A stretch of 64,000 nt of DNA from Victivallales bacterium (GCA_017535315.1 JAFXUD010000002.1:62001-126000); one strand, 5' to 3'; counted from the stretch's first letter, positions 28,152 through 42,815 are shown. The notes: a model not told the origin generated them from the sequence alone. Translations and numbers: made by a program.

Positions 28152-28497
28152 TATGCTTGCAACTATTTGTTTTTGGGTTTCTAACTTATTGAATCAAGAT
28201 GTTTTCGTCATTCTTCCTAATGTATTCTCTTTGGAAACAATTGCAAATCTCCTATACCCTCTTAAACGTTGCTGATTTTTGAGCCCCGTAGGGGCGATAA
28301 GAACATAGCCGTGGGTGGAGCGAAGCCGCGTCAGTGGCGAAGCGAAACCCACGGGGTAGCCCCCACCATGCCTGGAGCCCCGTAGGGGCGACAGGAATAC
28401 AACGTGGGTGGAGCAAAGCCGCCAGGTGGCGAGCAAAATCTACGTGGCACAGCGGCGAGAGAACCCCACGGAGGTACCACCGACTAACATACGATTA
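28152..28497. repeat. Left-hand REP-like repeat cluster beside the Y1 transposase
   Basis: Two copies of an approximately 74-bp composite unit lie at 28281-28354 and, more degenerate, 28375-28445. Each starts with the hairpin GAGCCCCGTAGGGGC and continues to a second palindrome with arms CCGTGGGT and ACCCACGG. They are inverted relative to the copies on the other side of the transposase. Bases 28152-28280 hold nothing I recognise. Confidence 0.75.
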
Positions 28498-28953
28498 CTA
28501 GTCATTGAAAAGATACTGTTCATCGTATTGAAGTTTATATGCATTAAGAAAAGCCTTGTATTCGTCCGAAAAAGACATCGTATGATGATGTTGTTCTTGG
28601 TTCTTGATGTAATTAATCGTCTTTTCTATCAGGGATGGGCTTACGGAAAACGCTCCATACCCGTCCTGCCAGGCAAATGAAGAATATAAAGGCGATATAG
28701 TTTTAATCCACCTGCTGCTATTTGATTTTGTGTTTCGTACCAGTGCAACTATAGTCTGATTTTTGGGAAGCGTGGTCAAAATGTGAATATGATCGCATAC
28801 TCCACCTACAATGAGGGGAATACTGCCAAATCCATTCAGGATGCCGCCAATGTATGCAAAAATACGAGGTAAATCACCATGGTGCATTTGAACGCTGGTG
28901 GATTTGATGTGAAAAATGAGATGCACATCTATTTTAACCATAGAATTGGCCAT
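28498..28953 (-). CDS. REP-associated Y1 transposase (IS200-like, RAYT)
   Basis: The 151-residue protein belongs to the Y1 HUH transposase family (IS200-like). The HUH pair is His55-x-His57 in GVCDHIHIL and the catalytic Tyr is Tyr115 in KTINYIKNQEQHH. Such enzymes nick and join single strands at hairpins. It is flanked on both sides by inverted copies of palindromic repeats, the arrangement known for REP-associated transposases, which mobilise or process short palindromes rather than forming a standard insertion sequence. The frame is intact, so it may be active. Confidence 0.88.
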   Translation of the reverse strand: MANSMVKIDVHLIFHIKSTSVQMHHGDLPRIFAYIGGILNGFGSIPLIVGGVCDHIHILTTLPKNQTIVALVRNTKSNSSRWIKTISPLYSSFAWQDGYGAFSVSPSLIEKTINYIKNQEQHHHTMSFSDEYKAFLNAYKLQYDEQYLFND

Positions 28954-29282
28954 GTCTTCTCCTTTATCCAGTGGTGTTGTCCGTGGGGGCTATGAGGTGT
29001 CCATGGGTTTCGCTTTGCCGCTGTACTCCGTGGGTTTTGCTTTGCCGCTAGCGCGGCTTCGCTTCACCCACGGCTGTGTTCTTGTTGCCCCTACGGGGCT
29101 CCAAGTATAGGGTGGGCGTGGCCTGTGGATTTCTGTCGCCCCTACGGGGCTCCAGGCGTGGGGTGGGCATGCCCCGTGGGTTTCGCTTCGCCGCTGGCGC
29201 GGCTTCGCTTCACCCACGGCTGTGTTCTTGTTGCCCCTACGGGGCTCTTTCTATGCATCTTCTTTTTGTAAATAATCTGTCT
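28954..29282. repeat. Right-hand REP-like repeat cluster beside the Y1 transposase
   Basis: Composite units lie at 29028-29101 and 29174-29247, ending in the identical string CTTGTTGCCCCTACGGGGCT, plus an isolated hairpin GCCCCTACGGGGC at 29138-29150. All are in the opposite orientation to the left cluster. Each unit has an outer quasi-palindrome (CCGTGGGT...ACCCACGG, with GGCTTCGCTTC arms) followed by the tight GCCCC-TAC-GGGGC hairpin. No gene is present. Confidence 0.8.
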
Positions 29283-29698
29283 TCAAACCTCAAGTTTAAC
29301 ACTCATAAGCTGGGCAGTAGGCGGTCACGAGATTCCAATAGTTGAATAGTTTCTTTTTCTAATACACGCATCTTTGAAATAATAAGGATTAGAATTTTGT
29401 TAAATGTTAACAATAATATACTTGAAGGAACAAGAATAATCAAATCACGAAAAGTTTTCTTTGCAATCTCTAGAAAAGTCGAGCCAGTAGCTTTTCCTTT
29501 GATTTCATCAACCCGATCCATTAAATTGAAAAGAAGATAAAATCTCATTTCTTCTTGCTTCGGAATACAAGAAATAAAACCTTGATTTATACACATTTCA
29601 TGCTCACATAATGCAAAATAACTAATGCTCACTTTGCTGGTCATTAATATCGTTACTGGTGGAAGAAATTTTGATTCAAGAATGACGAGTTCGTCCAC
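29283..29698 (-). pseudogene. hsdS remnant (C-terminal part of a type I specificity subunit)
   Basis: The frame encodes a typical end of an HsdS target-recognition domain: VTILMTSKVSISYFALCEHE, CINQGFISCIP, the GSTFLEIAKKTFRDLIILVP segment and the helical ending RVLEKETIQLLESRDRLLP. It stops at 29303-29305, but a one-base deletion near 29307 explains this, since the next frame continues LMSVKLEV and stops at 29283, the usual HsdS ending. The N-terminal domain is missing. At the 5' edge, 33 bases (29669-29701) match the 3' end of the RloB-like gene at 40875-40909 except for a two-base gap, so the remnant is fused to a piece of that gene. Confidence 0.75.
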
Positions 29699-29744
29699 AT
29701 TAGCTTATTCTTGCATTTTCAGTTATTATTTTTCGTGCTGTTTA

Positions 29745-29773
29745 TTTGCATATAAAATATTTTGCATTATAAT
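29745..29773 (+). promoter_or_regulatory. Sigma70-like promoter for the AAA/TOPRIM pair
   Basis: TTTGCA at 29745-29750 and TATAAT at 29768-29773 are separated by exactly 17 bases in a very AT-rich region, 29 bases before the ATG of the ATPase gene. An AAGGAG ribosome site lies between. Confidence 0.6.
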
Positions 29774-29801
29774 AGAGACATTCACGAACAAAGGAGCAGC
29801 C

Positions 29802-31109
29802 ATGCTGATTTCACTTTCCATAGACAACTGCCTCGTCTTCGACACGGAAACGGAGTTCTCACTACAGGCAAACATGCAGAGCAGACGCTTTGCGCAGAAC
29901 ATCGTACCTGCTGGGAAAATCCACGTCGTCAAGTCCGCCATTGTCATCGGACCAAACAACTCTGGCAAGACCAACCTTGTAATGATATTCAAGACACTGA
30001 AGAATGTCCTCTTGAATACCCCAGTTATTCTTAAAGAGAATCTTTTCTCGACAAAAACAATATGCAGCCTCTCTGTAACTTTTTCCGTAGATGACCATGA
30101 ATACGTGTATGCCATCAAGCACGACACAGCCACTTCCGAATACGTCTATGAACGTTTTTCACAAGTTCTGCGTGACAAATATGGAAACCGCAAAGAGGTG
30201 GTATGGTTACTCCGCGATGGTATCGAGAACAAGAACGAGAGCAAGGACAGGAAGCTAACGGAAATGATGGAACTGGCCTCCAAGCGAAACCTGCTTATGC
30301 ACGCTCTGGACACGTCACGCTTCCCGACACTCGACACCATCAAAAGACTGCTGACTACATTTGCCAGCAGCATTGATGTCATTGACATGAACAACATCCC
30401 GCTTGAGAAGACGGTCGAAATGATGAAGGCCAATCCAGAAAAGCGACAAAAGATAGCCGACTTCGTGAAGAACGCAGACCTATTCCTTCAGGACTATAAG
30501 TACCTGAATGATGATGAGTTCAGGACGTTATACAATAATTATGGTGCACAAAACATGCAACCAGACAAAAACAGGGTGCAAGAGGTGTCAATTCGTCGTA
30601 ACGAAACATTTATAGACAAGTTACATCTGGTCTCCGTCTATAAGGGCATTCAGGTGCCAAGCATCATATTCGATTCCACTGGCACGAAAAAGCTTGCTGC
30701 TCTCGCTAGCTATGTGCTGGACGCTTTGGAGCAGGGGCGAATTCTTGTCATTGACGAGCTGGACAATAGCCTGCATTTCAAGCTGACACGCGAAATCATC
30801 GCCATGTTCAACAACGAGATGAACCAGCGGGCGCAGTTGATTGCAACCGTCCACGATGTGTCGCTGTTGGATTGTCGCACCCTTTTCAGAAAGGAGCAGA
30901 TTTGGTTTTCGCACAAGGACAGCGAGCACGCCTATCTCTACTCCTTGGGAGAGTTCAGCGCAGGCGAGGACGGCATACGCGAGACTACAGACTTGATTGA
31001 GAAGTACAAAAGAGGTCTGCTTGGCGCACTGCCGAAGCCAGATTTGTTCAATTCCCTTTATGATGCTTGTAACATCTCCAGAACCTCAACGAGTGGCAAG
31101 GAGGACTAG
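29802..31109 (+). CDS. AAA-family ATPase of a two-gene defense-type cassette (RloA/AbiLi-like)
   Basis: The ATG at 29802 follows AAGGAGCAGCC, a strong ribosome site; the longer in-frame extension is AT-rich and not protein-like. The 435-residue product has the SMC/ABC-type ATPase layout of the AAA_15/AAA_21 group: an N-terminal strand LISLSIDNCLVFD, Walker A GPNNSGKTN, a long helical insert, Walker B ILVIDELDNSLH and the switch ATVHDVSLLD. Such ATPases pair with a small TOPRIM-like protein in anti-phage systems (RloA/RloB next to type I loci, AbiL, PARIS). The partner gene follows after 3 bases. The role is inferred from this pairing and the island context. Confidence 0.8.
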   Translation: MLISLSIDNCLVFDTETEFSLQANMQSRRFAQNIVPAGKIHVVKSAIVIGPNNSGKTNLVMIFKTLKNVLLNTPVILKENLFSTKTICSLSVTFSVDDHEYVYAIKHDTATSEYVYERFSQVLRDKYGNRKEVVWLLRDGIENKNESKDRKLTEMMELASKRNLLMHALDTSRFPTLDTIKRLLTTFASSIDVIDMNNIPLEKTVEMMKANPEKRQKIADFVKNADLFLQDYKYLNDDEFRTLYNNYGAQNMQPDKNRVQEVSIRRNETFIDKLHLVSVYKGIQVPSIIFDSTGTKKLAALASYVLDALEQGRILVIDELDNSLHFKLTREIIAMFNNEMNQRAQLIATVHDVSLLDCRTLFRKEQIWFSHKDSEHAYLYSLGEFSAGEDGIRETTDLIEKYKRGLLGALPKPDLFNSLYDACNISRTSTSGKED

Positions 31110-31112
31110 ACC

Positions 31113-31751
31113 ATGGCAAAACCACCGCTGTTCTCTGCCAAACACAGCCTTTGCATCATCTGCGAAGGCTATGAGGAGGAGATTTATATCAAGCACCTTC
31201 TTGACAAGAAAGTCTGGAGCGACCTATATGACTTCACAGTCATCAACGCCAAAGGTGAGGGCAACATCCCTGCACGTTACCAGTACATGATAAACAAGGA
31301 TGCCTACGAGCTGGTGCTGGTCTTCTGCGACACTGACCGCAGTCCATACACACAGTATCTTGGAGTAAAGGCTAGAATCAATGAAATGCACGAAGCCGAG
31401 AACGCTGCTGGCAAGGTGGTCCTCTACGCGAATCCCTGCTCGATGCAAATCATACTTTTGCATTTTGCTGTCGTCTCTCTCAAAACCCAGGGGAAGAAGA
31501 CCAATGCCAAGCTGATAGAGAAGCTGACTGGTGTCAAAGACTACAAGGCAAACCAGGAAGAGCATATCAAGGCGATCTGCGCCAAGATCAACCGCCAGTC
31601 ATACGTTGATATGAAAGAGCGTGTCGCAACCATCAACAGACCCGACAATGAGCCTGGCAGCACAAATTTCATCGAGTTCCTACAGCGTTTTGAAACGGAC
31701 AGTTCAGAATGGATTGCCGAAGTTCGGAATAGCCTTGATGCCAATTGTTAG
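31113..31751 (+). CDS. TOPRIM-like partner of the AAA ATPase (RloB/AbiLii-like)
   Basis: The 212-residue protein has the pattern of a TOPRIM-fold nuclease: Glu18 in LCIICEGYEEEIYIKHL, and the Asp pair Asp73/Asp75 in LVLVFCDTDRSPY. It begins 3 bases after the ATPase stop, so both are one unit. In comparable pairs the ATPase senses phage and the TOPRIM protein attacks nucleic acid or tRNA. That mechanism is an analogy, not shown here. It ends facing the UvrD-like gene of the opposite operon. Confidence 0.7.
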   Translation: MAKPPLFSAKHSLCIICEGYEEEIYIKHLLDKKVWSDLYDFTVINAKGEGNIPARYQYMINKDAYELVLVFCDTDRSPYTQYLGVKARINEMHEAENAAGKVVLYANPCSMQIILLHFAVVSLKTQGKKTNAKLIEKLTGVKDYKANQEEHIKAICAKINRQSYVDMKERVATINRPDNEPGSTNFIEFLQRFETDSSEWIAEVRNSLDANC

Positions 31752-31990
31752 TGTAATGCATCTCAAAAAGGATATATATTATCTCTTGAAATAGAGACAA
31801 TCCAACTAAGCAACGACCATCAAAAACACTCCAAATCAACAGGAATAAGCGAATATGTTTGCCCCCATACCTAAGCCCCCAATCATCTTCCGACCATTCG
31901 TTTTTTTCAAACAACTCAACGAAAAGAAGCAGCCCCAACCATTCGCTTATATCGCGTTCCCACTGTTCCAATGAGTAGCCCCAAAACACT
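31752..31990. other. Convergent junction, no supported gene
   Basis: The 239 bases between the + strand TOPRIM gene and the minus-strand helicase contain a 106-codon minus-strand frame (31989 to 31669, GTG start) that overlaps the TOPRIM gene. It has no recognised motif and no ribosome site, and I do not call it. No terminator hairpin is evident. Confidence 0.4.
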
Positions 31991-33019
31991 TTATGTGCTC
32001 ACGACCAAACTATCAGGTAAGAAGATTAATTGCCCGCGAGTCCTTGAACAGGCGACATAGAACTTGTTTTTGGTCACTTGATTAAGTTCTGAGAGACGGT
32101 CCTGTTTATAAAGGTTGTATGTCGTTTTATTGAGAACAACACAAACACAATCAAACGATAGTCCCTTGCATGCTCCCCAATTCATTGCATTGCAATTATA
32201 CTTGGGGGCATTATTATAAAAGAGCTTTTGAATGGAATCGTTCGATATTACTTCATCGGCGGCTGTTTTGCTCTCCAATAATTGGGGTTCACAACCACAT
32301 GCTGAACACGCGGATTTGATTGATATACCAAGTTTTTCAGTAATAAACAGGCAAACTTCTGGTGGACAGCGATGGCTTTCAGCTAGAGAAATCTCGTCAA
32401 GTTCATAGTATTTGCCCACCTGTTTTCGATACTTTTCCAAATCAGAGTGAAGGCTCTGGTTTTTGTTCCCGTCATGGCTTGTGTCATACGTATGTTGGAA
32501 GAAATCGCCTGCTAGGGTAACGGAGAAATCAGCCTTGCCTAGCATTTCTATAAAATCAAAATCATACCCGCCAAAATCCTGCGCTTCATCTATGAAAACC
32601 GCATCGAAAAAACGGCTGATTCGATTCAGTATCTTTTTTTCACCTATGTATTGTTTCACAAACTCAAAAGACCTGCAATGGTAAATGCCACCCTCTTTGG
32701 AAACAAATCGCTCAAAGCCGCGAGCATATCGAGGCACCTCGTTGGGTTTCGGAAAGAGCATCCACCGAATTGGAGGACAATTCTCGACACGGAAGGGCTT
32801 GACGAGAAAACAGAAGACGAAAGAAAACCAGGTTGAAACCATGACATTATCCGGGATACATCCGAATCGCTGAATGATAGCCTTGCGGATGTTGTCGGCA
32901 TTGTTGTCTGTGTATGTCAGCAAAAGACAACGTTTGTTCAATGAAACGGAATTCACCAGAAGTGTTGTCTTGCCGGAGCCAGCTACAGCCAATATCGCTC
33001 GTTTTAGCCGACGATCCAT
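31991..33019 (-). CDS. Short UvrD/Rep-like helicase (GajB-like)
   Basis: The 342 residues keep the superfamily 1 helicase core motifs: Walker A AVAGSGKTT (Lys17), motif II VFIDEAQDF, a GDFFQ segment, and the late YVACSRTRGQLIFL motif VI. At 342 residues it is shorter than GajB (about 490) and far shorter than UvrD, so the 1B/2B accessory domains are reduced. The ATG is inside the last codons of the OLD-like gene (16-base overlap) and has an AGGAGGCC ribosome site. A UvrD-like neighbour is the hallmark of class 2 OLD nucleases, of which Gabija is the studied anti-phage example. Confidence 0.8.
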   Translation of the reverse strand: MDRRLKRAILAVAGSGKTTLLVNSVSLNKRCLLLTYTDNNADNIRKAIIQRFGCIPDNVMVSTWFSFVFCFLVKPFRVENCPPIRWMLFPKPNEVPRYARGFERFVSKEGGIYHCRSFEFVKQYIGEKKILNRISRFFDAVFIDEAQDFGGYDFDFIEMLGKADFSVTLAGDFFQHTYDTSHDGNKNQSLHSDLEKYRKQVGKYYELDEISLAESHRCPPEVCLFITEKLGISIKSACSACGCEPQLLESKTAADEVISNDSIQKLFYNNAPKYNCNAMNWGACKGLSFDCVCVVLNKTTYNLYKQDRLSELNQVTKNKFYVACSRTRGQLIFLPDSLVVST

Positions 33020-34521
33020 CGAATGGCCTCCTGAATATACGATGGAACAACCAGTTTTTCATTAGATTTAAGAATCAGGAGGGCAGCTTCCGCTTTATTG
33101 GCTAACATATATGCCAGTGGGTCTTGTTTGGAGGCAAAGATTTTCGAAAGGGTGTTCTTGTTGTCGCTATAAAGACACACCTCGAAAGTATAGCGTTTTA
33201 AATCCGAATCAACAAAGACTTTCTTCGCTTCGTCCACACAGTCACGATACCAGTCACTAGTTTTTTTGTCATTGTCTCTGATGGCTGCCACCTTGATTCC
33301 GAGCTTATTCGCAAGTTCAAAGTAGCGTTGGAATGAAAGGTTGTTGAGTGATAATATCCAGATGCCCAGTTCGTCCGACTTGCGACCTGTGATCTGCAAG
33401 ATGAACTCGTCCATCAAAATGTACTCCGCCGCACCTTCGACAAGAACGACTTTCTTGGCAAGAATGAATTGCAGGAGGTTGTCATTGGGAGCGCGCATGA
33501 AGAAGTTGGCTGTATCTTCATTCAAATCATTAAAAGATTTCACCGTATCCCCGACGAAGAATGCATGCTTGAGTCCCAGTCTGGTAGTAATGTAGCTACT
33601 GTGTGTAGCAATGAACAATTGACGTCCTGCCGTTTCCCGGTTGATGTGATTGACAAGTTTGCGCAACCCCACTGGACTAAGGTGATTCTCTGGCTCTTCA
33701 ATGATGACGACCGACGAAGTGCCAGAATCGCGAACAAGAGTGCTTTCGGTTTTGGCAATATTGATTGCGCCTTCTCCTCGATTTGAAAGGCTTATACCAC
33801 TTTCGCGAATATCTAGCAAATCTTCCAGTTCGGCGGACACAACGAGTCCTCTTTCCTTCGCCATCTGCGGAAGAGAGAATTGATTGAGATGCCGAGCGAA
33901 GTTGTGTTCATTCTGTGCGCGTTCCCGTTCCCCAAAGACATTTTGGTAAGTGTCCGTTACGATGTTCCGCAATGCCTTCGTCGTGTTGGTACAGGCGTTG
34001 TCAATGAATTTTGATTTGACTGGTTTTTTAAAACCCGTGTATGCGGCATTTGAAAATGTTGAAAACGAAACAAAGTAAAACGAGAACGGGAATGTATTGC
34101 ATTGCTCAGAACGAATAGCTTCGGAAAGTTCTTCCATCTGGTCGGGATTGGGTTCGCACACCATTTTAATACCATAAGCGGCAGTTGGTGCGGCTCCATA
34201 GTGCTGTTCGCCATGGAAATACTGATTCTTGGGCGAATCGGTCATTTCAAGAATCAACTCAATGATGGTTTTGGGCAATGTATCCAGTTGTGGAGCCTTT
34301 TTCCATTTTTCGATGGTTTCAACATTCATAAGGTTGTCAAAACCGTATGAGAGAACACGCGTTGCGCTTCCAGACAAGGCTAAGTCGATTGCTTGGAGGA
34401 TGGAGCTTTTTCCTGCACCATTGTCTCCAACGAAGATGTTCATTCCAGAATTCACTGTGATTGTCGCATCCGTGAATTTCCGGAAGTTTATAAGGTGAAT
34501 TGCTTTGATATATGTTTCCAT
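33004..34521 (-). CDS. OLD-family class 2 ATPase-TOPRIM nuclease (GajA-like)
   Basis: The ATG at 34521 (GGAG nine bases before) is preferred to a TTG 15 bases upstream. Residues 1-330 form an ABC-type ATPase: Walker A GDNGAGKSS (32-40), signature SLSNRGEGA (about 244-252), Walker B VVIIEEPENH (271-280) and the ATHSS switch (305-309). The C-terminal TOPRIM domain has LVEGAAEYIL (Glu362) and AIRDNDKK (Asp416, Asp418). This is the GajA/OLD plan; Gabija cuts DNA when nucleotide pools fall during phage replication. It lies 63 bases after hsdS on the same strand, so it seems to be expressed with the restriction system. Confidence 0.85.
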   Translation of the reverse strand: METYIKAIHLINFRKFTDATITVNSGMNIFVGDNGAGKSSILQAIDLALSGSATRVLSYGFDNLMNVETIEKWKKAPQLDTLPKTIIELILEMTDSPKNQYFHGEQHYGAAPTAAYGIKMVCEPNPDQMEELSEAIRSEQCNTFPFSFYFVSFSTFSNAAYTGFKKPVKSKFIDNACTNTTKALRNIVTDTYQNVFGERERAQNEHNFARHLNQFSLPQMAKERGLVVSAELEDLLDIRESGISLSNRGEGAINIAKTESTLVRDSGTSSVVIIEEPENHLSPVGLRKLVNHINRETAGRQLFIATHSSYITTRLGLKHAFFVGDTVKSFNDLNEDTANFFMRAPNDNLLQFILAKKVVLVEGAAEYILMDEFILQITGRKSDELGIWILSLNNLSFQRYFELANKLGIKVAAIRDNDKKTSDWYRDCVDEAKKVFVDSDLKRYTFEVCLYSDNKNTLSKIFASKQDPLAYMLANKAEAALLILKSNEKLVVPSYIQEAIRWIVG

Positions 34522-34584
34522 GCTGGGAATCTCCAAACGATACTTGTCGAATGATGGCTTCTGATAACAATCACTTGTTATGGC

Positions 34585-40314
<5,730 letters not shown>

Positions 40315-40870
40315 TTTTCTTTTTCCCTATTATTTCACACCAGTATCTTTCACTTCCACTCGTATAAGCTTAGGTTACAATCATTCCCTGTATCCTTGAA
40401 ACGGTACATTCCCATTCCCTTTCCAGACACCAATCGGCAGCTTTCCATCTGAATCAGCAAGCTTTGCCGTTTCAATCGGCAACTTTTGGCGAGTTGTGCT
40501 CACTAATATAAGTCATTTAGGCAAAAAAAAAGCCCTAAATGCCTAAAAATGGCAAAAACATGTTTTTTTGTGCTTAAAACTGGCGGAGGAGGGCGAATTT
40601 CCACTCTGCCCATTCCTGCCTAAACCAGCGTTTTTTTCTTTTTTCGCCTCAAATTTAACACTTTATAGCACATCGCCTTGCTCAATGCGACATGGCCAAA
40701 ACAGGGAAGATTCGGGGAAATCCGCTCCAAACGGAAAAAACGGGGAAGGTTTTAGTACTACTCTTAACCATTGGGCAACGGACTTCCCGACATGGGCAAT
40801 CCTGTGAACTGACCGATGTTTTTAATATATTATCCCAAAACAGAAATGACAGTCAATCCTTGACTTTTCA
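40315..40870. promoter_or_regulatory. Upstream region of hsdR with three phased repeats
   Basis: This 556-base gene-free stretch has three related direct repeats about 21 bases apart: CAATCGGCAGCTTTCC (40431), GAATCAGCAAGCTTTGCC (40451) and CAATCGGCAACTTTTGG (40473), upstream of hsdR on its coding strand. Spacing of two helical turns suggests sites for one regulator. A hairpin CATTTAGGC/GCCCTAAATG with an A-rich loop lies near 40515-40540. A sequence like the tRNA-Ser 3' end lies at 40576-40600. Confidence 0.45.
40576..40600 (-). other. tRNA-Ser 3'-end-like sequence, possible attachment-site remnant
   Basis: Bases 40576-40600 match 42857-42881, the 3' end of the tRNA-Ser gene plus four flanking bases, at 21 of 25 positions, including an unbroken AAAACTGGCGGAG. 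The pair is in direct orientation and brackets the RloA/RloB-like gene pair. This is the layout left by integration at a tRNA 3' end, but no integrase is visible. Confidence 0.4.
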
Positions 40871-41476
40871 TCACTTTTGATTCAAAAGAATGACGAGTTC
40901 GTCCACATTGGTTGATGGATTGGCATCTTGAAGCCGATTCTTCCAAGCCATACGTTCCGCTGGTGGCAGTAGTTGCTGGGCATTTCGGATGGCTGAGTCA
41001 AGTTTGTCTCCCAGCAAATCGCAGACGCCCTCTGTTGTCTCCGTGTAGCCTGGTATCTTTGCTGGCAAAAGCCTCTCTTTCAGTTCAGTTGGAGTAGTCG
41101 GCGTATCGCGATACACGAAATGCAGGAGATACCAGAGTTCAAAGCACGGATTTGAGAAGCACCAGCGTATCCTGGACTTTTCCGACTTGCCAACTACCCG
41201 CAGAAGCTCGTCCTGTAAATTGTCATCGCAGTCGAAGACAAGGCAATAATGGTCATAGCCAGAATACTTCGGAAGACGCATATAGCCAAGTGCCTCATTC
41301 AGCAGATGCTCCGCATTCCCGCCTCCGAGACCGATGCATGTTACACGCAGTGTCGGCAGATTGAAGCCATCGAAATAGAGCTGTTCGGTTGTCCCCTCCG
41401 TGAAGATGCAGAAACTCTCGCGACGCCGCTGGACTGGCCGCCTCACCGACTGCTGCCATGGTTTCTTCTTTGACAC
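40871..41476 (-). CDS. rloB: RloB-like TOPRIM-fold protein
   Basis: The 201-residue protein starts with a basic segment (KKKPWQQSVRRPVQRRR) and then the TOPRIM-type pattern: Glu27 in FCIFTEGTTEQLYFDGF and Asp82/Asp84 in CLVFDCDDN. RloB-like proteins occur with RloA ATPases beside type I restriction loci and are suspected nucleases. The start is GTG, 3 bases after the rloA stop. Its 3' end (35 bases at 40875-40909) is duplicated beside the hsdS remnant near 29.7 kb, showing past recombination between the two ends of the island. Confidence 0.8.
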   Translation of the reverse strand: MSKKKPWQQSVRRPVQRRRESFCIFTEGTTEQLYFDGFNLPTLRVTCIGLGGGNAEHLLNEALGYMRLPKYSGYDHYCLVFDCDDNLQDELLRVVGKSEKSRIRWCFSNPCFELWYLLHFVYRDTPTTPTELKERLLPAKIPGYTETTEGVCDLLGDKLDSAIRNAQQLLPPAERMAWKNRLQDANPSTNVDELVILLNQK

Positions 41477-41479
41477 TGG

Positions 41480-42703
41480 TCAGCCCTCCACATTCAGGTT
41501 CTTTATGTAGGGTATGCCGCCGAAACATCCGTGCAGGTAGTCTTTCGTGATGCGCGTGAAATTGCCTCGTATGCCAGTAAAGTCCGCCAATGACGCCAAG
41601 TTGGACGAGCTTTCGCTGTCCTTTCCGACAAACCACACCTGGTCATGGCGGAGCGTCGTCTCCGTGAGGATGGATGGCGAATGGGTGGTTGCAATCATTT
41701 GGGCATTGGCGGGATTATTGCTGTGGAACATTTCAATCAACTGGCTGACGAGCAGCGGATGCAGGCTTGCATCCAGTTCATCAATGAAGAGCACCTTGCC
41801 GTTCTTCAGCACATCAAGCAGCGACGCCGAGAGCGCGAATATCTTCTGCGTTCCAGATGATTCGTGGTGGAACATGTCGAAATGATAGGTTTTGTCCGCA
41901 ATCACGTGTGTCGTGCCGATTCTGGCCAATCCATTCCTACCGCCTGACGTTTCCGCTTCGCCAGCCTCGACCTTCTGGATGCCGAGGTCGGCCTTGGATA
42001 TGAGCCTTGAAATCCTGTCGGCCAGTTCGCTGTTCTTCATGGCTGCGAATGTCGTACCAAGATACTGCTGATAGGTATGCGCGGAGACAATCAGCAATGT
42101 TCTTTCAAACCAGTTCTGTACTGCTTCACATACTCCACCAGCAAACATCCGAGCGGCTGTAGAGAGGAACAGCGCATTCTTTGGCAGGTTCAACTTTGTG
42201 TCCGAGAGCACCTTTGTCCATGCCTTCAGTTCGGCAAACTCTGGCGACGAATCCACGAATGAGTTGTTTTCACGGGCAAACATCAGTGTCATGCGCTGCT
42301 TCTGCGCGTAAAGCCATTCGGATACAATTGCGTCTCGTGTGCACTCAAAGCCGTAGCGGTAGCGGCGTTCGCTGGCAATCATCTCCAACTCGAAAAACAC
42401 AGGTTCGCCGAGCGTCTTTTCCGAAAGAGCGAAAGGCTCAAGCAATAGGGCAACCTCCCTGTCGCCAACACCACTATGGAGAACAACTGACTGCATCACC
42501 GTCAATGCTTGTATCAGATTGCTCTTCCCGCTTGCGTTCGCCCCATATATGACGGCGGATTTCAGAAGGGACTTTCTGGGCGGAAGTGCAGGACAGCTAA
42601 AACTGTTTTCAGGAAGTACCCTGGTCTGTCCATGCTTCTCCATTGAGAAAGCAGCTTTGTCTTTGAATGACCTGAAATTGCCGACTGTGAAGTTGATGAA
42701 CAT
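41480..42703 (-). CDS. rloA: RloA-like AAA ATPase
   Basis: The 407-residue ATPase starts MFINFTVGNFRSFKDKAAFS, typical for AAA_15 RloA proteins. It has Walker A IYGANASGKSN, Walker B VLFIDELDASLHP and the TTHSPSIL switch, then a C-terminal HGCFGGIPY segment. It pairs with the RloB-like gene directly downstream. It is a different subfamily from the ATPase at 29.8 kb (little sequence shared outside motifs), so the island holds two separate AAA/TOPRIM pairs. It is transcribed away from tRNA-Ser, with an AT-rich promoter region between. Confidence 0.85.
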   Translation of the reverse strand: MFINFTVGNFRSFKDKAAFSMEKHGQTRVLPENSFSCPALPPRKSLLKSAVIYGANASGKSNLIQALTVMQSVVLHSGVGDREVALLLEPFALSEKTLGEPVFFELEMIASERRYRYGFECTRDAIVSEWLYAQKQRMTLMFARENNSFVDSSPEFAELKAWTKVLSDTKLNLPKNALFLSTAARMFAGGVCEAVQNWFERTLLIVSAHTYQQYLGTTFAAMKNSELADRISRLISKADLGIQKVEAGEAETSGGRNGLARIGTTHVIADKTYHFDMFHHESSGTQKIFALSASLLDVLKNGKVLFIDELDASLHPLLVSQLIEMFHSNNPANAQMIATTHSPSILTETTLRHDQVWFVGKDSESSSNLASLADFTGIRGNFTRITKDYLHGCFGGIPYIKNLNVEG

Positions 42704-42815
42704 TGTATTTTTTGCTTTAAAAAACGTTTTCCTATTTTTATATTGCCATTAATGTATTGTTAATTTTTATTTTTGCAAATTATTTGCAAATTTAATTTTT
42801 AAATGATTGAGTAAG

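Noticed and set aside
28498-28953. Complete IS200/IS605 insertion sequence
   Set aside because: No tnpB and the flanks are multiple composite palindromes rather than single subterminal hairpins, so a REP-associated transposase is the better call.
29625-29801. Longer N-terminus of the AAA ATPase
   Set aside because: The extension is AT-rich and hydrophobic by chance, covers the promoter-like boxes, and the ATG at 29802 has a strong AAGGAG site.
31669-31989. 106-codon minus-strand frame after the UvrD-like gene
   Set aside because: GTG start without ribosome site, overlaps the TOPRIM gene on the other strand, no motif. It may be the tail of a once longer helicase, but nothing supports that directly.
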